A stretch of DNA of 64,000 bases from CAIVAT01 sp964455285 (GTDB lineage: Bacteria; Bacteroidota; Bacteroidia; Bacteroidales; FEN-979). This document shows positions 24,516 to 33,623 of this stretch, one piece after another. The stretch lies in contig CAYVVG010000007.1 in the NCBI GenBank assembly GCA_964455285.1, forward strand, positions 1-64,000, read 5' to 3'. The notes below the pieces were generated by a model. That model ran no database searches. It had not been told where the DNA came from and saw only the letters and a program-made list of their open reading frames with translations. The position numbers and the translations under genes are program-made. Position 1 is the stretch's first letter. Each line of letters begins with the position of its first letter.

Positions 24516-26546
24516 CTATCGCCGGGTTTTCGTATAGAGGTTGAAAAGGGGTATGTCGACCACGAGCGAAGCGCTGTAGCGCCAGCTGGTGTTGTTGCCG
24601 TACTTGTTGATGCGCGAGCCGTCGGGCTGCAGCACATTCACTTCGCGCAGGTTGGGGCCCACCTGAAGGCCGAGGTTCAGCGACAGCGGGCAGCGTGGAA
24701 ATCCGACCGACAGGAAAAGCCCGGGGGCGACAATGTCGCGGAGATGGATGGTCGGAACCTGGTCGACGGTTTCAGAGTGTTCGAACCGGAAGGCGGCCAG
24801 GGCTCCGACATCGATCAGCGAAGCGAAGAGGGAGTAGGACCAGTGGCCTTCGTTCTCCGGCCACAGGAACAGGAACGAGTGTCCTCCCGTGCTCACGGCG
24901 ACCCCCACCGGGGCGGCCACCCCGTAGGTGTTGACCGAAAATCCGCCCTCCTCATAGCCGCTGATATGTTCATACCCCAGGAACAGTCCCGCATATGCGT
25001 TGAGCGATACATTCCAGGCCGATTCGCGCTTGATCCTCGAACTGCCCGAAGGAAGGGCGGCCGCCTCGATGGCCTGGCTGACTTCACCGGAGGTTTTCGC
25101 CGTGGCGACGGAGGAGATGAAGGCCCCGTATTTCGCCAGCTTTGCCAGGACTTCGGTGGAATTCCCTGCGGCATCGGTTTCCGGACCGGTGCGGGCGAGC
25201 CGGTATATGTTCACCAGGTGGTTGACGGAAGCCGCGTAATTTTTCCGCAGGATCGAAGTGGTGAGGTCGCCCGTTTCACCCGCCAGGCGGAAACAGATGT
25301 CCAGCCTGTCGGGAAGGGTCACTCCGGTCACCTCGCTGAAATGAGGCAGTTCCGCAGCCCGGGTGCCATATTCGACAAGGTCGGCCGAAGCCCTGAAATA
25401 GCGGGCATAAAATTCAAAAGAGGCTGAATCGTTCTTCGGATCGGGAGCGTTCCGGAGCATCGTGCTCAACGCGTCGGTTTTCCGGGCAAAGCCGGTCACA
25501 AAATCCCGCCAGGCCGGGTAGTCGCTGCCGACGTCGATTTTCTCCAACAATTCCGTCAGCGATCCCTTTTCAAAGGGGATGTTTTCGTACCGGTCGCTCT
25601 TTGCCATCTGGTACACCAGTCCCAGATAAAGCTGGAATGCATTCCTGTTGCGGAGCAGGAGAAGGACCTGGTCGGGGCCAATCCAGTACTGACCGCTCTC
25701 CGGGGAGGGATTTTGCAACGAAGCGCTGAGCAACTGCAGGGTCTGGATGGCCCCGCTCCAGTTGCGGTCGAAATATTCCGTTTCTCCGGGTTTGATCAGG
25801 TATTCGAGGGGATAATCCGCGAGAATGTCGCCGGGATGCTGCCGGTCGCGAAGCGAGCGCGAGAGGTAGCAGGCCGCATTCAGTCCGGCGGCGAGGCCGA
25901 AATGGGTCCGGAAGAAATCCGGATTATTTCCGATCAGCCCGGGAAGATGCGCATCGAGTGTCACAAGGTCGGCCAGGAACGCTTCCCGCAGGTTCTGGAT
26001 ATAGCGGTTGTAATCGTAGATCTCGCTGCCGATCGCAGTCAGCAGCATATGGGTGTTGGGAAACAGCACGCAGATATCGGTGAACCGCGGCGACTCCAGC
26101 GTTTCCCGGAAACGGGTGAAAAAGGCCACGTTCAGCTCCTCTTTGGTCCTCGTCACCAGGAACCGGGCGAGTCCGTCGGCGATCGTGGTCACATCGATCC
26201 CCCCCAACGCCCCTCCCGGACCGGCAAACATTTCCGTTCCATCCTTTGCCGGCGACAGGGTGAATCCGCCCCCCGAACTCATGGAGGCGATGCGGGGCAG
26301 CGAAAGAAAAGGGTTGGAGGCGAACCGGAACCAGAGCGAGGAGTAGGTGGTGACCGTATCTTCGTATTTCCGCAGGATATTACTGATCACGACGCTGTCG
26401 CCGAGGTTGAAGGTGACCTTCCCGTCGAGGATGAGGCTCCGGCCGCTGAGAGCCAGTGCATCGGCGGCAGGGTGCTGGCCGGAGAGTCGGCCTGCGGCAC
26501 ACAGGAGCAGGATCAGGGAACCAACAAGGAATTTCTTCATGGACAT
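24516..26546 (-). CDS. Exported envelope protein of unknown function, possible barrel C-terminus
   Basis: 676 residues with a signal peptide ending at LSGQ (24). Residues 30 to about 490 are mostly helical with no motif I know. The last 170 residues alternate polar and aromatic strands (NAYAGLFLGYEHISGYEEGG; SLNLGLQVGPNLREV; RYSASLVVDIPLFNLY), as in outer-membrane beta-barrels, and there is no T9SS tail. It is the last gene of a four-gene set with a signal-less subtilase 17 bases upstream, a membrane protein and a TIGR02594 peptidase. It could be the outer-membrane part of that module. The function is not assignable from sequence. Confidence 0.7.
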   Translation of the reverse strand: MSMKKFLVGSLILLLCAAGRLSGQHPAADALALSGRSLILDGKVTFNLGDSVVISNILRKYEDTVTTYSSLWFRFASNPFLSLPRIASMSSGGGFTLSPAKDGTEMFAGPGGALGGIDVTTIADGLARFLVTRTKEELNVAFFTRFRETLESPRFTDICVLFPNTHMLLTAIGSEIYDYNRYIQNLREAFLADLVTLDAHLPGLIGNNPDFFRTHFGLAAGLNAACYLSRSLRDRQHPGDILADYPLEYLIKPGETEYFDRNWSGAIQTLQLLSASLQNPSPESGQYWIGPDQVLLLLRNRNAFQLYLGLVYQMAKSDRYENIPFEKGSLTELLEKIDVGSDYPAWRDFVTGFARKTDALSTMLRNAPDPKNDSASFEFYARYFRASADLVEYGTRAAELPHFSEVTGVTLPDRLDICFRLAGETGDLTTSILRKNYAASVNHLVNIYRLARTGPETDAAGNSTEVLAKLAKYGAFISSVATAKTSGEVSQAIEAAALPSGSSRIKRESAWNVSLNAYAGLFLGYEHISGYEEGGFSVNTYGVAAPVGVAVSTGGHSFLFLWPENEGHWSYSLFASLIDVGALAAFRFEHSETVDQVPTIHLRDIVAPGLFLSVGFPRCPLSLNLGLQVGPNLREVNVLQPDGSRINKYGNNTSWRYSASLVVDIPLFNLYTKTRR

Positions 26547-26564
26547 GTGAGTTGACAGGATGGA

Positions 26565-27620
26565 TCAGGAAAAGAGGTCTTTCACATTCAGGATCTTTCC
26601 GAAGGGGGCCGGGGTGGCGCGATCCGCCAGGAGCCGGGGCAGGAGGGCGGCGCCCGCGGAGGGATCCTCCCTCCTTAGCTTTTCAAGCAGCAGGGCGCAT
26701 ATCCCGGCCACATATGGCGTCGCCTGGCTGGAGCCGGAAAGGGTGGCGAATCCGTTGTCCGGGTAGGTGGAAAGGATGTTGTGTCCCGGCGCGAAGATCA
26801 TCGTCTCGCCTGTCAGCAGCGAATCGCCGAGAGCCAGGTTCCGGTCGTCGATGCCGCCGACGGAGAACACCCCGGGATAGCGGGCCGGGTAATAGATATG
26901 GTCGGAAGGAAATCCCGCGATCCTGTTCCCCGCCGCGGCGACCACGAGAATCCCGGCGCCGGTGGCCTTTGCCACGGCCTCTGCCAGTTCTTTATGCCCG
27001 ACGGGATCCCCCTTGCTTACCGAGATGATATCGGCCTTAAACGTGGTGGCCCATTCGATGGCTTTGACCAGGAAGCCAGGCCGGTCGCCCTGCTGGTCGT
27101 GCGTTACCTTGCCGACCAGCAGGGTGGAACCGAAAGCGATGCCTGTCGGACCACGGCCGTAACCATATCCCTTGATGATCCCCGCGCAATGGGTCCCATG
27201 TCCGCTCAGGTCGGCGACTCCCGACGAACTGCCGGTGCAGTCGGTAAACAGTGCCGGATCCAGGTCGAGGTGGTCGTGGGGGTACGCAATGCCGGTATCC
27301 AGGACGGCCACGCGGATCCCTTTCCCGGTGAACCCTTTATGCCAGATCTCAGGGATGCCGAAACCTTTCAGCCAACCGTACTCCTGGTCCCCGGACAAGA
27401 TCTTTTCGCGGATGGAGCCGGTTTCGATCCCCCCGCTCCAGTAATAGTTCCCTGCGTTGTCTTTCATCCAGAGATCGATGCCGTCGTAAGGATCGCCCGG
27501 GTAAAAGTTCCCGTCGACCACCAGTTCGCTGCCCGGTGCGAGGTACTGGTAGCAGGGGGCGTTCAGGCTGGGTCTCCCCGTACGGACGTTCAGGTATTTC
27601 GTGACGGTGACTTTCATCAT
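26565..27620 (-). CDS. Subtilase (S8) with N-terminal SH3-like domain, no signal peptide
   Basis: 351 residues. Residues 1-65 look like a bacterial SH3 fold (KVTVTKYLNVRTGRPSLN, then GSELVVDG, then the end of the strand set WSGGIE). The peptidase domain has Asp108 (VAVLDTGI), His141 (GHGTHCAG), Asn232 (AAAGN) and Ser298 (SGSSQATP), so the triad is complete. There is no signal peptide, propeptide or sorting domain, which is unusual beside so many exported proteases; it may act in the cytoplasm or leave by another route. Its start overlaps the end of the membrane-protein gene by 4 bases (ATGA). SH3-like domains often bind cell-wall peptides, and a TIGR02594 peptidase is two genes upstream. Confidence 0.85.
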   Translation of the reverse strand: MMKVTVTKYLNVRTGRPSLNAPCYQYLAPGSELVVDGNFYPGDPYDGIDLWMKDNAGNYYWSGGIETGSIREKILSGDQEYGWLKGFGIPEIWHKGFTGKGIRVAVLDTGIAYPHDHLDLDPALFTDCTGSSSGVADLSGHGTHCAGIIKGYGYGRGPTGIAFGSTLLVGKVTHDQQGDRPGFLVKAIEWATTFKADIISVSKGDPVGHKELAEAVAKATGAGILVVAAAGNRIAGFPSDHIYYPARYPGVFSVGGIDDRNLALGDSLLTGETMIFAPGHNILSTYPDNGFATLSGSSQATPYVAGICALLLEKLRREDPSAGAALLPRLLADRATPAPFGKILNVKDLFS

Positions 27621-28801
27621 CCGTGGATTTTGGGAGGGGAAATTCCGCTTTCCGCTTTCCCTTGCTTTGACGGAGAGGGGGTTGAAGAGGCAGCCACCTG
27701 GTTACGCACCTTCACCAGTTTGTTCAGGAGGTCAAACCAGAAGGGAGCGCCCAGTGAGATGGCCAGGGCCGTGAGGATCCAACCCACCACCGACCACAGG
27801 ATGCACCGGATGTCGCACGGGCCGCAATCGAAACTTCCGGGACCCAGTCCCAGCACACTGTTCACTTTCCCGATGTCGGACCGAAGCAGGGAATCGGCCG
27901 CATCGATCAGCGAATCCCGTTTGACGGCCAGTTTCGAAGCCAGCGCCACCGCGATGGAATCTTCGGCCCGTCTTTGCGCAAGACTGTCGAGGGTGGCCGG
28001 GGGGAGGTTCCCGCCAGTCATTTGCCGGCGCAGGGCGCTGAGTTCGGCCTGCTGGCGGGCCAGGTCCTGGTCGAGGGTGGGATGCGATTTTGCAAAGGCA
28101 TCGGCCTGTTGCACGATCGCTTCCCGAAGTTTCGGGTCTTTCTCCAGTTTTCCCACGATCCGGAGGGTATCGATATTGAAAACGATGGCCAGTCCGAGCC
28201 CGATGAAGAAGAGGATGAACTGGGTCTTCCGTTTGTACCACCCCGTGGCGCGTTCCATGGTCTCGTCGAACCAGTTCTCCAGGGAAGCCCGGAACTGGTC
28301 GACGCTTCCCTGGGCGTCGGTCCACACCGATTCGAGGTATTTGACCGTTTCGGGGCCGATCGCCGCCTGTCCCCAGAGGGTTTGTTTTTGGGCAAGCGCC
28401 TTTTCGATGAGCGGGCGAAGGTCGGCTCCAGGCCTGATCTTTTCTCCCCGCAGAAGGTCGATGATCACCTTCGAGAAGGATTCCCGCTTGAGGTAGGCGG
28501 GTTTCCCCGAGCGGTTGTTCTCGCCCAGGAAGGTGATGAGCGGGTGGCGGTAAAAAGAGTCGACCGCCCGTTTCCCGTCTCCTCCTGCCGTGGAGGGACG
28601 GAACAGCGCCCAGAGGCCACGCCACCGGGCGACGGTTCCTTCCCCGTCCTCCAGCATGCGGACAATCGCCTGTTCAAGGACCTTGGCGCGGAAGTTGCAC
28701 GCGGTGGCGATCATTTCCTGGAGGATGGTGGCCAGCAGGCTGTAGAGAAGGTAGATGAATACCAGCCCGATGACGACATCCAGAATGCCTGTGTTGAACA
28801 T
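27617..28801 (-). CDS. Membrane protein with three predicted spans and a coiled coil
   Basis: 394 residues. Hydrophobic spans lie at about 7-28, 193-212 and 333-356. Residues 220-310 are charged and helical and probably form a coiled coil. CGPCDIRC just before span 3 holds three cysteines that could bind metal or form disulfides. The tail is Pro/Ser-rich. I have no family name. It overlaps the SH3-subtilase start by 4 bases and follows the TIGR02594 gene by 52 bases, so the three are probably one transcript. A scaffold or signalling role between the envelope and the cytoplasmic protease is a guess from context. Confidence 0.75.
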   Translation of the reverse strand: MFNTGILDVVIGLVFIYLLYSLLATILQEMIATACNFRAKVLEQAIVRMLEDGEGTVARWRGLWALFRPSTAGGDGKRAVDSFYRHPLITFLGENNRSGKPAYLKRESFSKVIIDLLRGEKIRPGADLRPLIEKALAQKQTLWGQAAIGPETVKYLESVWTDAQGSVDQFRASLENWFDETMERATGWYKRKTQFILFFIGLGLAIVFNIDTLRIVGKLEKDPKLREAIVQQADAFAKSHPTLDQDLARQQAELSALRRQMTGGNLPPATLDSLAQRRAEDSIAVALASKLAVKRDSLIDAADSLLRSDIGKVNSVLGLGPGSFDCGPCDIRCILWSVVGWILTALAISLGAPFWFDLLNKLVKVRNQVAASSTPSPSKQGKAESGISPPKIHG

Positions 28802-28853
28802 AGAGAATGGTTTTTGATGATGGTTCCGTTAACTGATCCGTTGAATTTCAAAT

Positions 28854-29402
28854 TCAGGCCTCTTTCTCCGAGAGTTTTCCCGATTCGGGGAGGAAGATCT
28901 GCCTGACATTCTTGGGCTGGTTGATATAGTTGGGGCGCCTGGCCACGTAAAGTTTGCTTTTCTCTTTTCTCACGATGCAGACCCGGTCGGACTGGTTTCC
29001 TCCGAGAATGTGGTAGCAGGCGGCGTCTTCGCCGACATACAGCGCCACGTGCCCGGCTCTCCGTCCGTCGGGAGTGTTGCGGACAAAGGCCAGCACATCG
29101 CCCAGCATCGGGGTTTCGGTGTATTTGCCGAAGGTGCCCCAGTTGAGCGCCCAGAGCGGATCTTTGACCACCTGGCGGCCGCTGCGCCGGACGATGATGG
29201 CCATGAAAAGCCCGCACCAGGGGATCTCGTCGGCTTTATAGATGTTGGCGACATTGGCGCCGATCTCCCGGGCCCAGGAGAGGATGACCGGGTTGTTGGC
29301 GGTGCCCGGGGCTTCGATCACGTCGATCAGTTTCAGCGCCTCGTTGAGCATTCTCGGCCCGCCTTCTGCGGCCAGCCACCGGTATTCTTTCTGTAAAGGC
29401 AT
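28854..29402 (-). CDS. TIGR02594-type cysteine peptidase/amidase (NlpC/P60-CHAP-like)
   Basis: 182 residues. The family pattern is clear: an A-L-K-L-I-D-V-x-E-x-P-G start, NNPVILSW, Cys63 in PWCG, GDVLAFVR, His118 in AGHVALYVG and Asn136 in the GGNQSD turn. These give a papain-like Cys-His-Asn site as in phage endolysins and CHAP amidases that cleave peptidoglycan peptides. There is no signal peptide. It is the first gene of a leftward set with the membrane protein and the SH3-subtilase, and has a TATCTTTG -7 box at 29440-29433. A lysis, effector or wall-remodelling role is plausible. Confidence 0.82.
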   Translation of the reverse strand: MPLQKEYRWLAAEGGPRMLNEALKLIDVIEAPGTANNPVILSWAREIGANVANIYKADEIPWCGLFMAIIVRRSGRQVVKDPLWALNWGTFGKYTETPMLGDVLAFVRNTPDGRRAGHVALYVGEDAACYHILGGNQSDRVCIVRKEKSKLYVARRPNYINQPKNVRQIFLPESGKLSEKEA

Positions 29403-29432
29403 GATTCAGGAAATTTCATGTTTATATTAGGA

Positions 29433-29440
29433 CAAAGATA
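29433..29440 (-). promoter_or_regulatory. -7 box of the TIGR02594 operon
   Basis: Reads TATCTTTG on the minus strand, a full TAnnTTTG match, 30 bases before the ATG at 29402. CAAA motifs to its right could supply the -33 TTTG. It is back to back with the HD-gene promoter at 29503. Confidence 0.5.
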
Positions 29441-29502
29441 CAGTTAACAAAAGCAAAAACAATTGTGGAGCGACGGGAAACTTCCATCCTGTCGAAAAAT
29501 GA

Positions 29503-29510
29503 TACTTTTG
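29503..29510 (+). promoter_or_regulatory. -7 box of the HD-domain gene
   Basis: TACTTTTG, a full match to the -7 consensus, 17 bases before the ATG at 29528. The open frame extends upstream across this box, so the box fixes the start choice. Confidence 0.5.
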
Positions 29511-29527
29511 CAGGAAAGATAGCCGAA

Positions 29528-30109
29528 ATGAACATGGATCCGACCCTGCTACCCCTTGATCATACCGCCGCCCTGCAACTGCTTCACCGGTATGTCAAAA
29601 ATGAAAAGATGATCTTTCACTGCCTGGCTTCGGAGGCGGTGATGGCCGGGATCGCCCGGAGGCTGGGCCGTGACGAACAGGCATGGGGGCTTGCCGGCCT
29701 CCTTCACGACCTCGACGTGGAGATCACCAACGCCGATCCCCTGGTACATGGAACGCAGACCGAAGTGCTGCTGAAAGATTACGACTTGCCGCCCGAGATC
29801 CTCGACGCCATCCGGATGCACAACGAATGTTCATCGGGGAAGGAGCGCAGCACCGAATTCCAGCACGCCCTGGCGGCCGGCGAGACCATCACGGGGCTGA
29901 TCTTCGCCACCACCTATGTCTATCCCGAAAAGAGACTGGCCGTCGTGAAGCCGAAATCGGTGGTCAAGCGGATGAAGGAGAAGATGTTCGCCGCCTCGGT
30001 GAAGCGGGAGAACATCCTCGAATGCGAAAAGATCGGGATCCCCATCGACGAATTCGCCGCCCTGGCGATTGCCGCCATGCTGCCGGTTGCGGGGGAGATA
30101 GGGTTGTGA
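29528..30109 (+). CDS. HD-domain protein (HDIG family predicted phosphohydrolase)
   Basis: 193 residues from the ATG at 29528. The HD fold is visible: His in the helix KNEKMIFHCLASEAVMAG, then the HD pair in GLAGLLHDLDVE, a further His in DPLVHGTQTE and the AIRMHNE helix. Such proteins bind metal and hydrolyse phosphate esters of nucleotides or cyclic dinucleotides; substrates of this short HDIG group are poorly known. It stands alone on the plus strand with its own promoter. Its last codons run directly into a heptamer repeat (30103-30133). Confidence 0.82.
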   Translation: MNMDPTLLPLDHTAALQLLHRYVKNEKMIFHCLASEAVMAGIARRLGRDEQAWGLAGLLHDLDVEITNADPLVHGTQTEVLLKDYDLPPEILDAIRMHNECSSGKERSTEFQHALAAGETITGLIFATTYVYPEKRLAVVKPKSVVKRMKEKMFAASVKRENILECEKIGIPIDEFAALAIAAMLPVAGEIGL

Positions 30110-30133
30110 GTTGTGAGTCGTGAGTTGTGAGCC
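30103..30133. repeat. Degenerate 7-base tandem repeat (GTTGTGA type)
   Basis: GTTGTGA GTTGTGA GTCGTGA GTTGTGA GCC: about 4.4 copies. It starts inside the last codons of the HD gene and contains its stop codon. The same unit family reappears at 31468-31502. Confidence 0.8.
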
Positions 30134-30147
30134 AAGTCAGGTGATTT

Positions 30148-30732
30148 CTACTTTGACAGCATGCAATCAGCAATTTCCGACAGGTTGTGTCCCAGCTTGT
30201 CCGACGAAATTTCATATTCGAAGAACATAGAGCCATCTTCATCCACCTGTGCGGAGGATATCGTCTTGTCTGCTGAAATATGGAGAATAAAGGACTTTAG
30301 TCGACCGCCCTCGGCAATCTGTTTGAGTTGTTCACGCGTAACTGAATAAAAACCGGCAATGTTGCAATCCAGCAGAGGCAGGGACTTGGCAGTAAAGGTA
30401 CCGCACGGATACAGCGCGAGGTGCGCTCCGTCGTTAAAGAACAATTCCAGTGAATTATTCTTTTCAAACCCGAATTTCGAACTGCTGCTCCGGGTGATAT
30501 AGAAATACAAATAATATTCTTCACCCGACTTTACAAAGCTCACAACCGATGCGGTAGAGAAGCCATACAGCGTCTTTCGAATCTCGGTTGCGATATCAGG
30601 TTTTACCGAACAATCATCCGAACGGATCATTTTCAGATAATTCTTTGGGAATTTCTTCCATTTGCATTGAGCTTCCGTGCCCAATGAAAATATCAGGCAG
30701 AAGCCGGCGACAAGGATAAATAGTTTTTTCAT
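30148..30732 (-). CDS. Small exported protein, unknown function
   Basis: 194 residues with a signal peptide ending GTEAQ (22). The mature part is a mixed alpha/beta domain with conserved-looking strands (SVVSFVKSGEEYYLYFYITR; LELFFNDGAHLALYP) and an acidic C-terminal half. There is no lipobox, membrane span or T9SS tail, so it is probably periplasmic. It lies 9 bases after the 183-residue exported protein on the same strand, so the two are probably co-transcribed. I recognise no family. Confidence 0.7.
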   Translation of the reverse strand: MKKLFILVAGFCLIFSLGTEAQCKWKKFPKNYLKMIRSDDCSVKPDIATEIRKTLYGFSTASVVSFVKSGEEYYLYFYITRSSSSKFGFEKNNSLELFFNDGAHLALYPCGTFTAKSLPLLDCNIAGFYSVTREQLKQIAEGGRLKSFILHISADKTISSAQVDEDGSMFFEYEISSDKLGHNLSEIADCMLSK

Positions 30733-30741
30733 GGCGTTGTT

Positions 30742-31293
30742 TTAAATAGTGATATATAAACCGATTAAAAACACATCCTTGAATTGGAATCCGGGAAGGA
30801 TCATAACGGTCGGAGCCGACTCCTTGTTTTTAATATAGAGTCTTTTCCACTTCGGATCGAAGGCTCCTATTATGGCGCCGGTAACTCCACAGCCCAGGGT
30901 CATGCCCGCATACAGGGTCGCCCAGTTAAAATCATCCATCGACCGATCGCCACTGTATTTCAGATGCGTTATGGCGACGGAGAAAAGACCGATTCCTGAG
31001 CCAATCAAACCGTATGCCAGGGCATGGTTTCCTTTCCGGACAGAAATATAGCGAAGGTCATCAACCCGGATCCGGGAGGGTTGCACAGCTCCTCCGTCGT
31101 TATAGGTAATAACGCTGTCGTTGATCAATATCAGGTTTCTGACCTTCAATATTTTATAGTCTTTTTTATAAATCTTGGCCCGGCCATAAGTAGTCTCTTT
31201 CCTGATAAATTCTTTTTGTGCACTGAGTGGATGAGAAAATATGACCATGAGGCAGACTGAAATGCTGAAACTTATGGTGCGAATGAAGTCCAT
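30742..31293 (-). CDS. Exported protein with glycine-rich hydrophobic helices, unknown
   Basis: 183 residues. The signal peptide ends HPLSAQ (26). A beta-rich segment (KILKVRNLILINDSVITYND) is followed by two hydrophobic glycine-rich stretches (YGLIGSGIGLFSVAI; AGMTLGCGVTGAIIGAF) like glycine-zipper membrane helices. It is first of a two-gene unit with the 194-residue exported protein. Periplasmic or membrane-associated; function not assignable. Confidence 0.7.
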   Translation of the reverse strand: MDFIRTISFSISVCLMVIFSHPLSAQKEFIRKETTYGRAKIYKKDYKILKVRNLILINDSVITYNDGGAVQPSRIRVDDLRYISVRKGNHALAYGLIGSGIGLFSVAITHLKYSGDRSMDDFNWATLYAGMTLGCGVTGAIIGAFDPKWKRLYIKNKESAPTVMILPGFQFKDVFLIGLYITI

Positions 31294-31467
31294 ATTACTG
31301 TATATTAATTGATTAATAAATGGTATGTAACAGTTTCGGAAGTAATGGAATGGTTACAAATTCGCAAACATGTAAAAATATGGTATATTTTCGATTCTTC
31401 CAAACCGCAGGAAAAAAACGGATGTTCATCCCGGTCACCATGACTGTTGCCAGAAGCGCTCGAAACG

Positions 31468-31502
31468 GTGAGCCGTGAGTCGTGAGCCGTGAGCCGTGAG
31501 TC
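31468..31502. repeat. Degenerate 7-base tandem repeat (GTGAGCC/GTGAGTC)
   Basis: Five copies: GTGAGCC, GTGAGTC, GTGAGCC, GTGAGCC, GTGAGTC. It abuts the stop codon of the 695-residue propeller protein at 31504. The unit is the same as in the array at 30103. Confidence 0.85.
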
Positions 31503-31503
31503 G

Positions 31504-33591
31504 TCACTTTACCACTAACTTACCCCGTGTTGCGGCGCCGTTGTTTCGGATGACTTCCACCAGGTACATGCCCCGGGACAAACCGGCCAGGTCGAGACGG
31601 AAATCGGTTGTTGCTTGAAGTAGCCGGTGTTTCCTGACGGGCCGGCCGAAAAGGTCGGTCACATGTACCGCCTGCGGATGGCCCTCACCCCGTGAGTTAA
31701 ACAGCAGGCGTGTGTAACCGGAGGCAGGGTTGGGAGTTATCGTAAAATCCCTCCCCGGTTGTTTATAAGCGGGTTCCGTCACCCCCACCGCAAAGGGTGA
31801 CCGGGTAGAGAGAATTCCGCCCTGGGAACATCCGATCCAGCCGGTGCCGTCGGGTGAAACGGCCAGGGAGACCAGGTTCTGGATGGTCGTCACCGGTTCT
31901 GCAAGCCACTGATCACCGGATAGGGTAAATAACTCTGAACTGCCGATGGCATACACATGTTCAGGGTCGGGATGACAGACATTGATAAGCCCGCCGGTTG
32001 ATTCCGGACCGGGAGTCCAGGTGGATCCGTCAAAGTGATAGCTGACCCCGTGCATGTTGAATGAGGAATAGCCTACCGCCCATCCCGAGTTGGGGGAACA
32101 GAAAGAAACGGCTTGCATTACCTGGTCCGGCGGCGCAGCCATCTCCTCTGTCCAGGATCCCAACTGGTACCGGATGATCGCGTACTGAAATCCCGGGGAT
32201 TTCCTGGCGATTCCCCAACCATGCGACGGATCCGTGAAGCTGAGGGAGCATATCAGGCGGAGATCCGGGAAATAATAGGTGATCATTGAATTCCCGCTCA
32301 ACAGGTAAACCCGGGCGCCACCGGAGACATAATCGGCCGCCAGCCAGGCGCCGCCATCTGGTAACGCACACACCACGCCGATCGGCACGCTAAGTGTGTC
32401 GGTGATCAGCTGCCAGCCCGAAGAAGAGTATCTGTACAGGAAAGTCTTGTGCAACCGGTTCGACCAACCGGCAGCGATTCCATGGTTCGTATCGGCAAAA
32501 TGGATGTGCCGGATGTTCACTTCGCCGAAAGAGGTATCGGGAGCGAGGGTTCCGTGGTGATAACGAAGAATGTATTTTCCGTCGCCGGCCAGCCAGCCAT
32601 GGGCCGTGTCGGGAAACGACAGGTCGATCCTGCCTTCGGCCAGGGTGTTTGAATAGTCCCAGCCCGACGCATCATGCCTTAGAATATGGCCCCACTCGGT
32701 TGCCACGTACATCTGCCCGGCACTGCCGGGAGCCAGGGCGTTGGGTGTGCCCGGATTCACATAAGAGCCTGTCCACCGGTTGCCGTCGAACTCAAAAACT
32801 GTCGTATCCGTCCAGAACCAGTTCGTTTGTCCTCCGCAACTCCACCCATGCTCCGGATTGTCAAAATGCAGATCATTGGAGGTGCATGGGGGATTCGACG
32901 GCGCCCATGACCAGGATGAGCCGTCGTAATTCATGATAAAATTCATCCCATCGCTGTAAACGCCACCGATCCATCCGTGATCGGCATCATAAAAGAAGAG
33001 TGATCTGATATCGAGGATGTCGGAAGAAACCAGGGGATTCCAGTGCCAGCCTGTTTGGTCGTAACGGTAAAATTGCATGAATCCGCCGCACCATCCGTGA
33101 TCCGGATCCGTAAAGCACACCTCGGTCACCCCTCCGTAACCGAGCGTATCGAGCGTGGTCCAGGCGGTACCGTCATAGTGCATTCTTACCTGGCCCACGG
33201 CCCAGCCATTGTCGGGCGAGGGAAAGCAAACGTCGTACAAATCCCTGGTGGTCCCTGCGTTTTCCTGTATCCAATCTCCGTTCGAGTACCTGAGCAGGGT
33301 GCCATGATTGCCCACCGCCCAGCCGTGGTTTTCATCGGTAAACCAAAGGGCGTTCAGATCCTGAAAAGTGATCCGGTCATACATGCTCCATCTTGTGCCG
33401 ATGTAATGAAGAAGCTTCCCACCGTTCCCGACCGCCCATCCCTCGCCGGCCGAAGGAAAACAGAGATCATTCAGATGGTTGCCATCCCCTGAGGGGTTGT
33501 GCCAGTACCAGGTATGCTGGGCCCCGGCGGGCAGGTTCCCACAGAGAAGTCCGATTATCAGGAGGATTGCAGGTAACGGGAAGATCTTCAT
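31504..33591 (-). CDS. T9SS-exported beta-propeller protein (Ycf48-like repeats)
   Basis: 695 residues. The signal peptide ends LPAGAQ (25). At least ten repeats of about 45-55 residues each carry F-x-D/S-x-x-x-GW-A/C-V/G-G, for example FPSAGEGWAVGNGG, FTDENHGWAVGNHG and FPSPDNGWAVGQ, typical of Ycf48/BNR-like propellers. A T9SS sorting domain follows (ITPNPASGYT). There are no catalytic residues, so binding or adhesion is more likely than hydrolysis. It is followed on the chromosome by a GTGAGTC array. The upstream gene (33624) is on the same strand 32 bases away. Confidence 0.82.
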   Translation of the reverse strand: MKIFPLPAILLIIGLLCGNLPAGAQHTWYWHNPSGDGNHLNDLCFPSAGEGWAVGNGGKLLHYIGTRWSMYDRITFQDLNALWFTDENHGWAVGNHGTLLRYSNGDWIQENAGTTRDLYDVCFPSPDNGWAVGQVRMHYDGTAWTTLDTLGYGGVTEVCFTDPDHGWCGGFMQFYRYDQTGWHWNPLVSSDILDIRSLFFYDADHGWIGGVYSDGMNFIMNYDGSSWSWAPSNPPCTSNDLHFDNPEHGWSCGGQTNWFWTDTTVFEFDGNRWTGSYVNPGTPNALAPGSAGQMYVATEWGHILRHDASGWDYSNTLAEGRIDLSFPDTAHGWLAGDGKYILRYHHGTLAPDTSFGEVNIRHIHFADTNHGIAAGWSNRLHKTFLYRYSSSGWQLITDTLSVPIGVVCALPDGGAWLAADYVSGGARVYLLSGNSMITYYFPDLRLICSLSFTDPSHGWGIARKSPGFQYAIIRYQLGSWTEEMAAPPDQVMQAVSFCSPNSGWAVGYSSFNMHGVSYHFDGSTWTPGPESTGGLINVCHPDPEHVYAIGSSELFTLSGDQWLAEPVTTIQNLVSLAVSPDGTGWIGCSQGGILSTRSPFAVGVTEPAYKQPGRDFTITPNPASGYTRLLFNSRGEGHPQAVHVTDLFGRPVRKHRLLQATTDFRLDLAGLSRGMYLVEVIRNNGAATRGKLVVK

Positions 33592-33623
33592 GGCTTTTTT
33601 AATTTGGTTTCCAGGCTATGCTT

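Noticed and set aside
26781..28496. 571-codon open frame antisense to the SH3-subtilase and membrane protein
   Set aside because: The sense frames carry a complete catalytic triad and membrane spans; the antisense product has no recognisable features.
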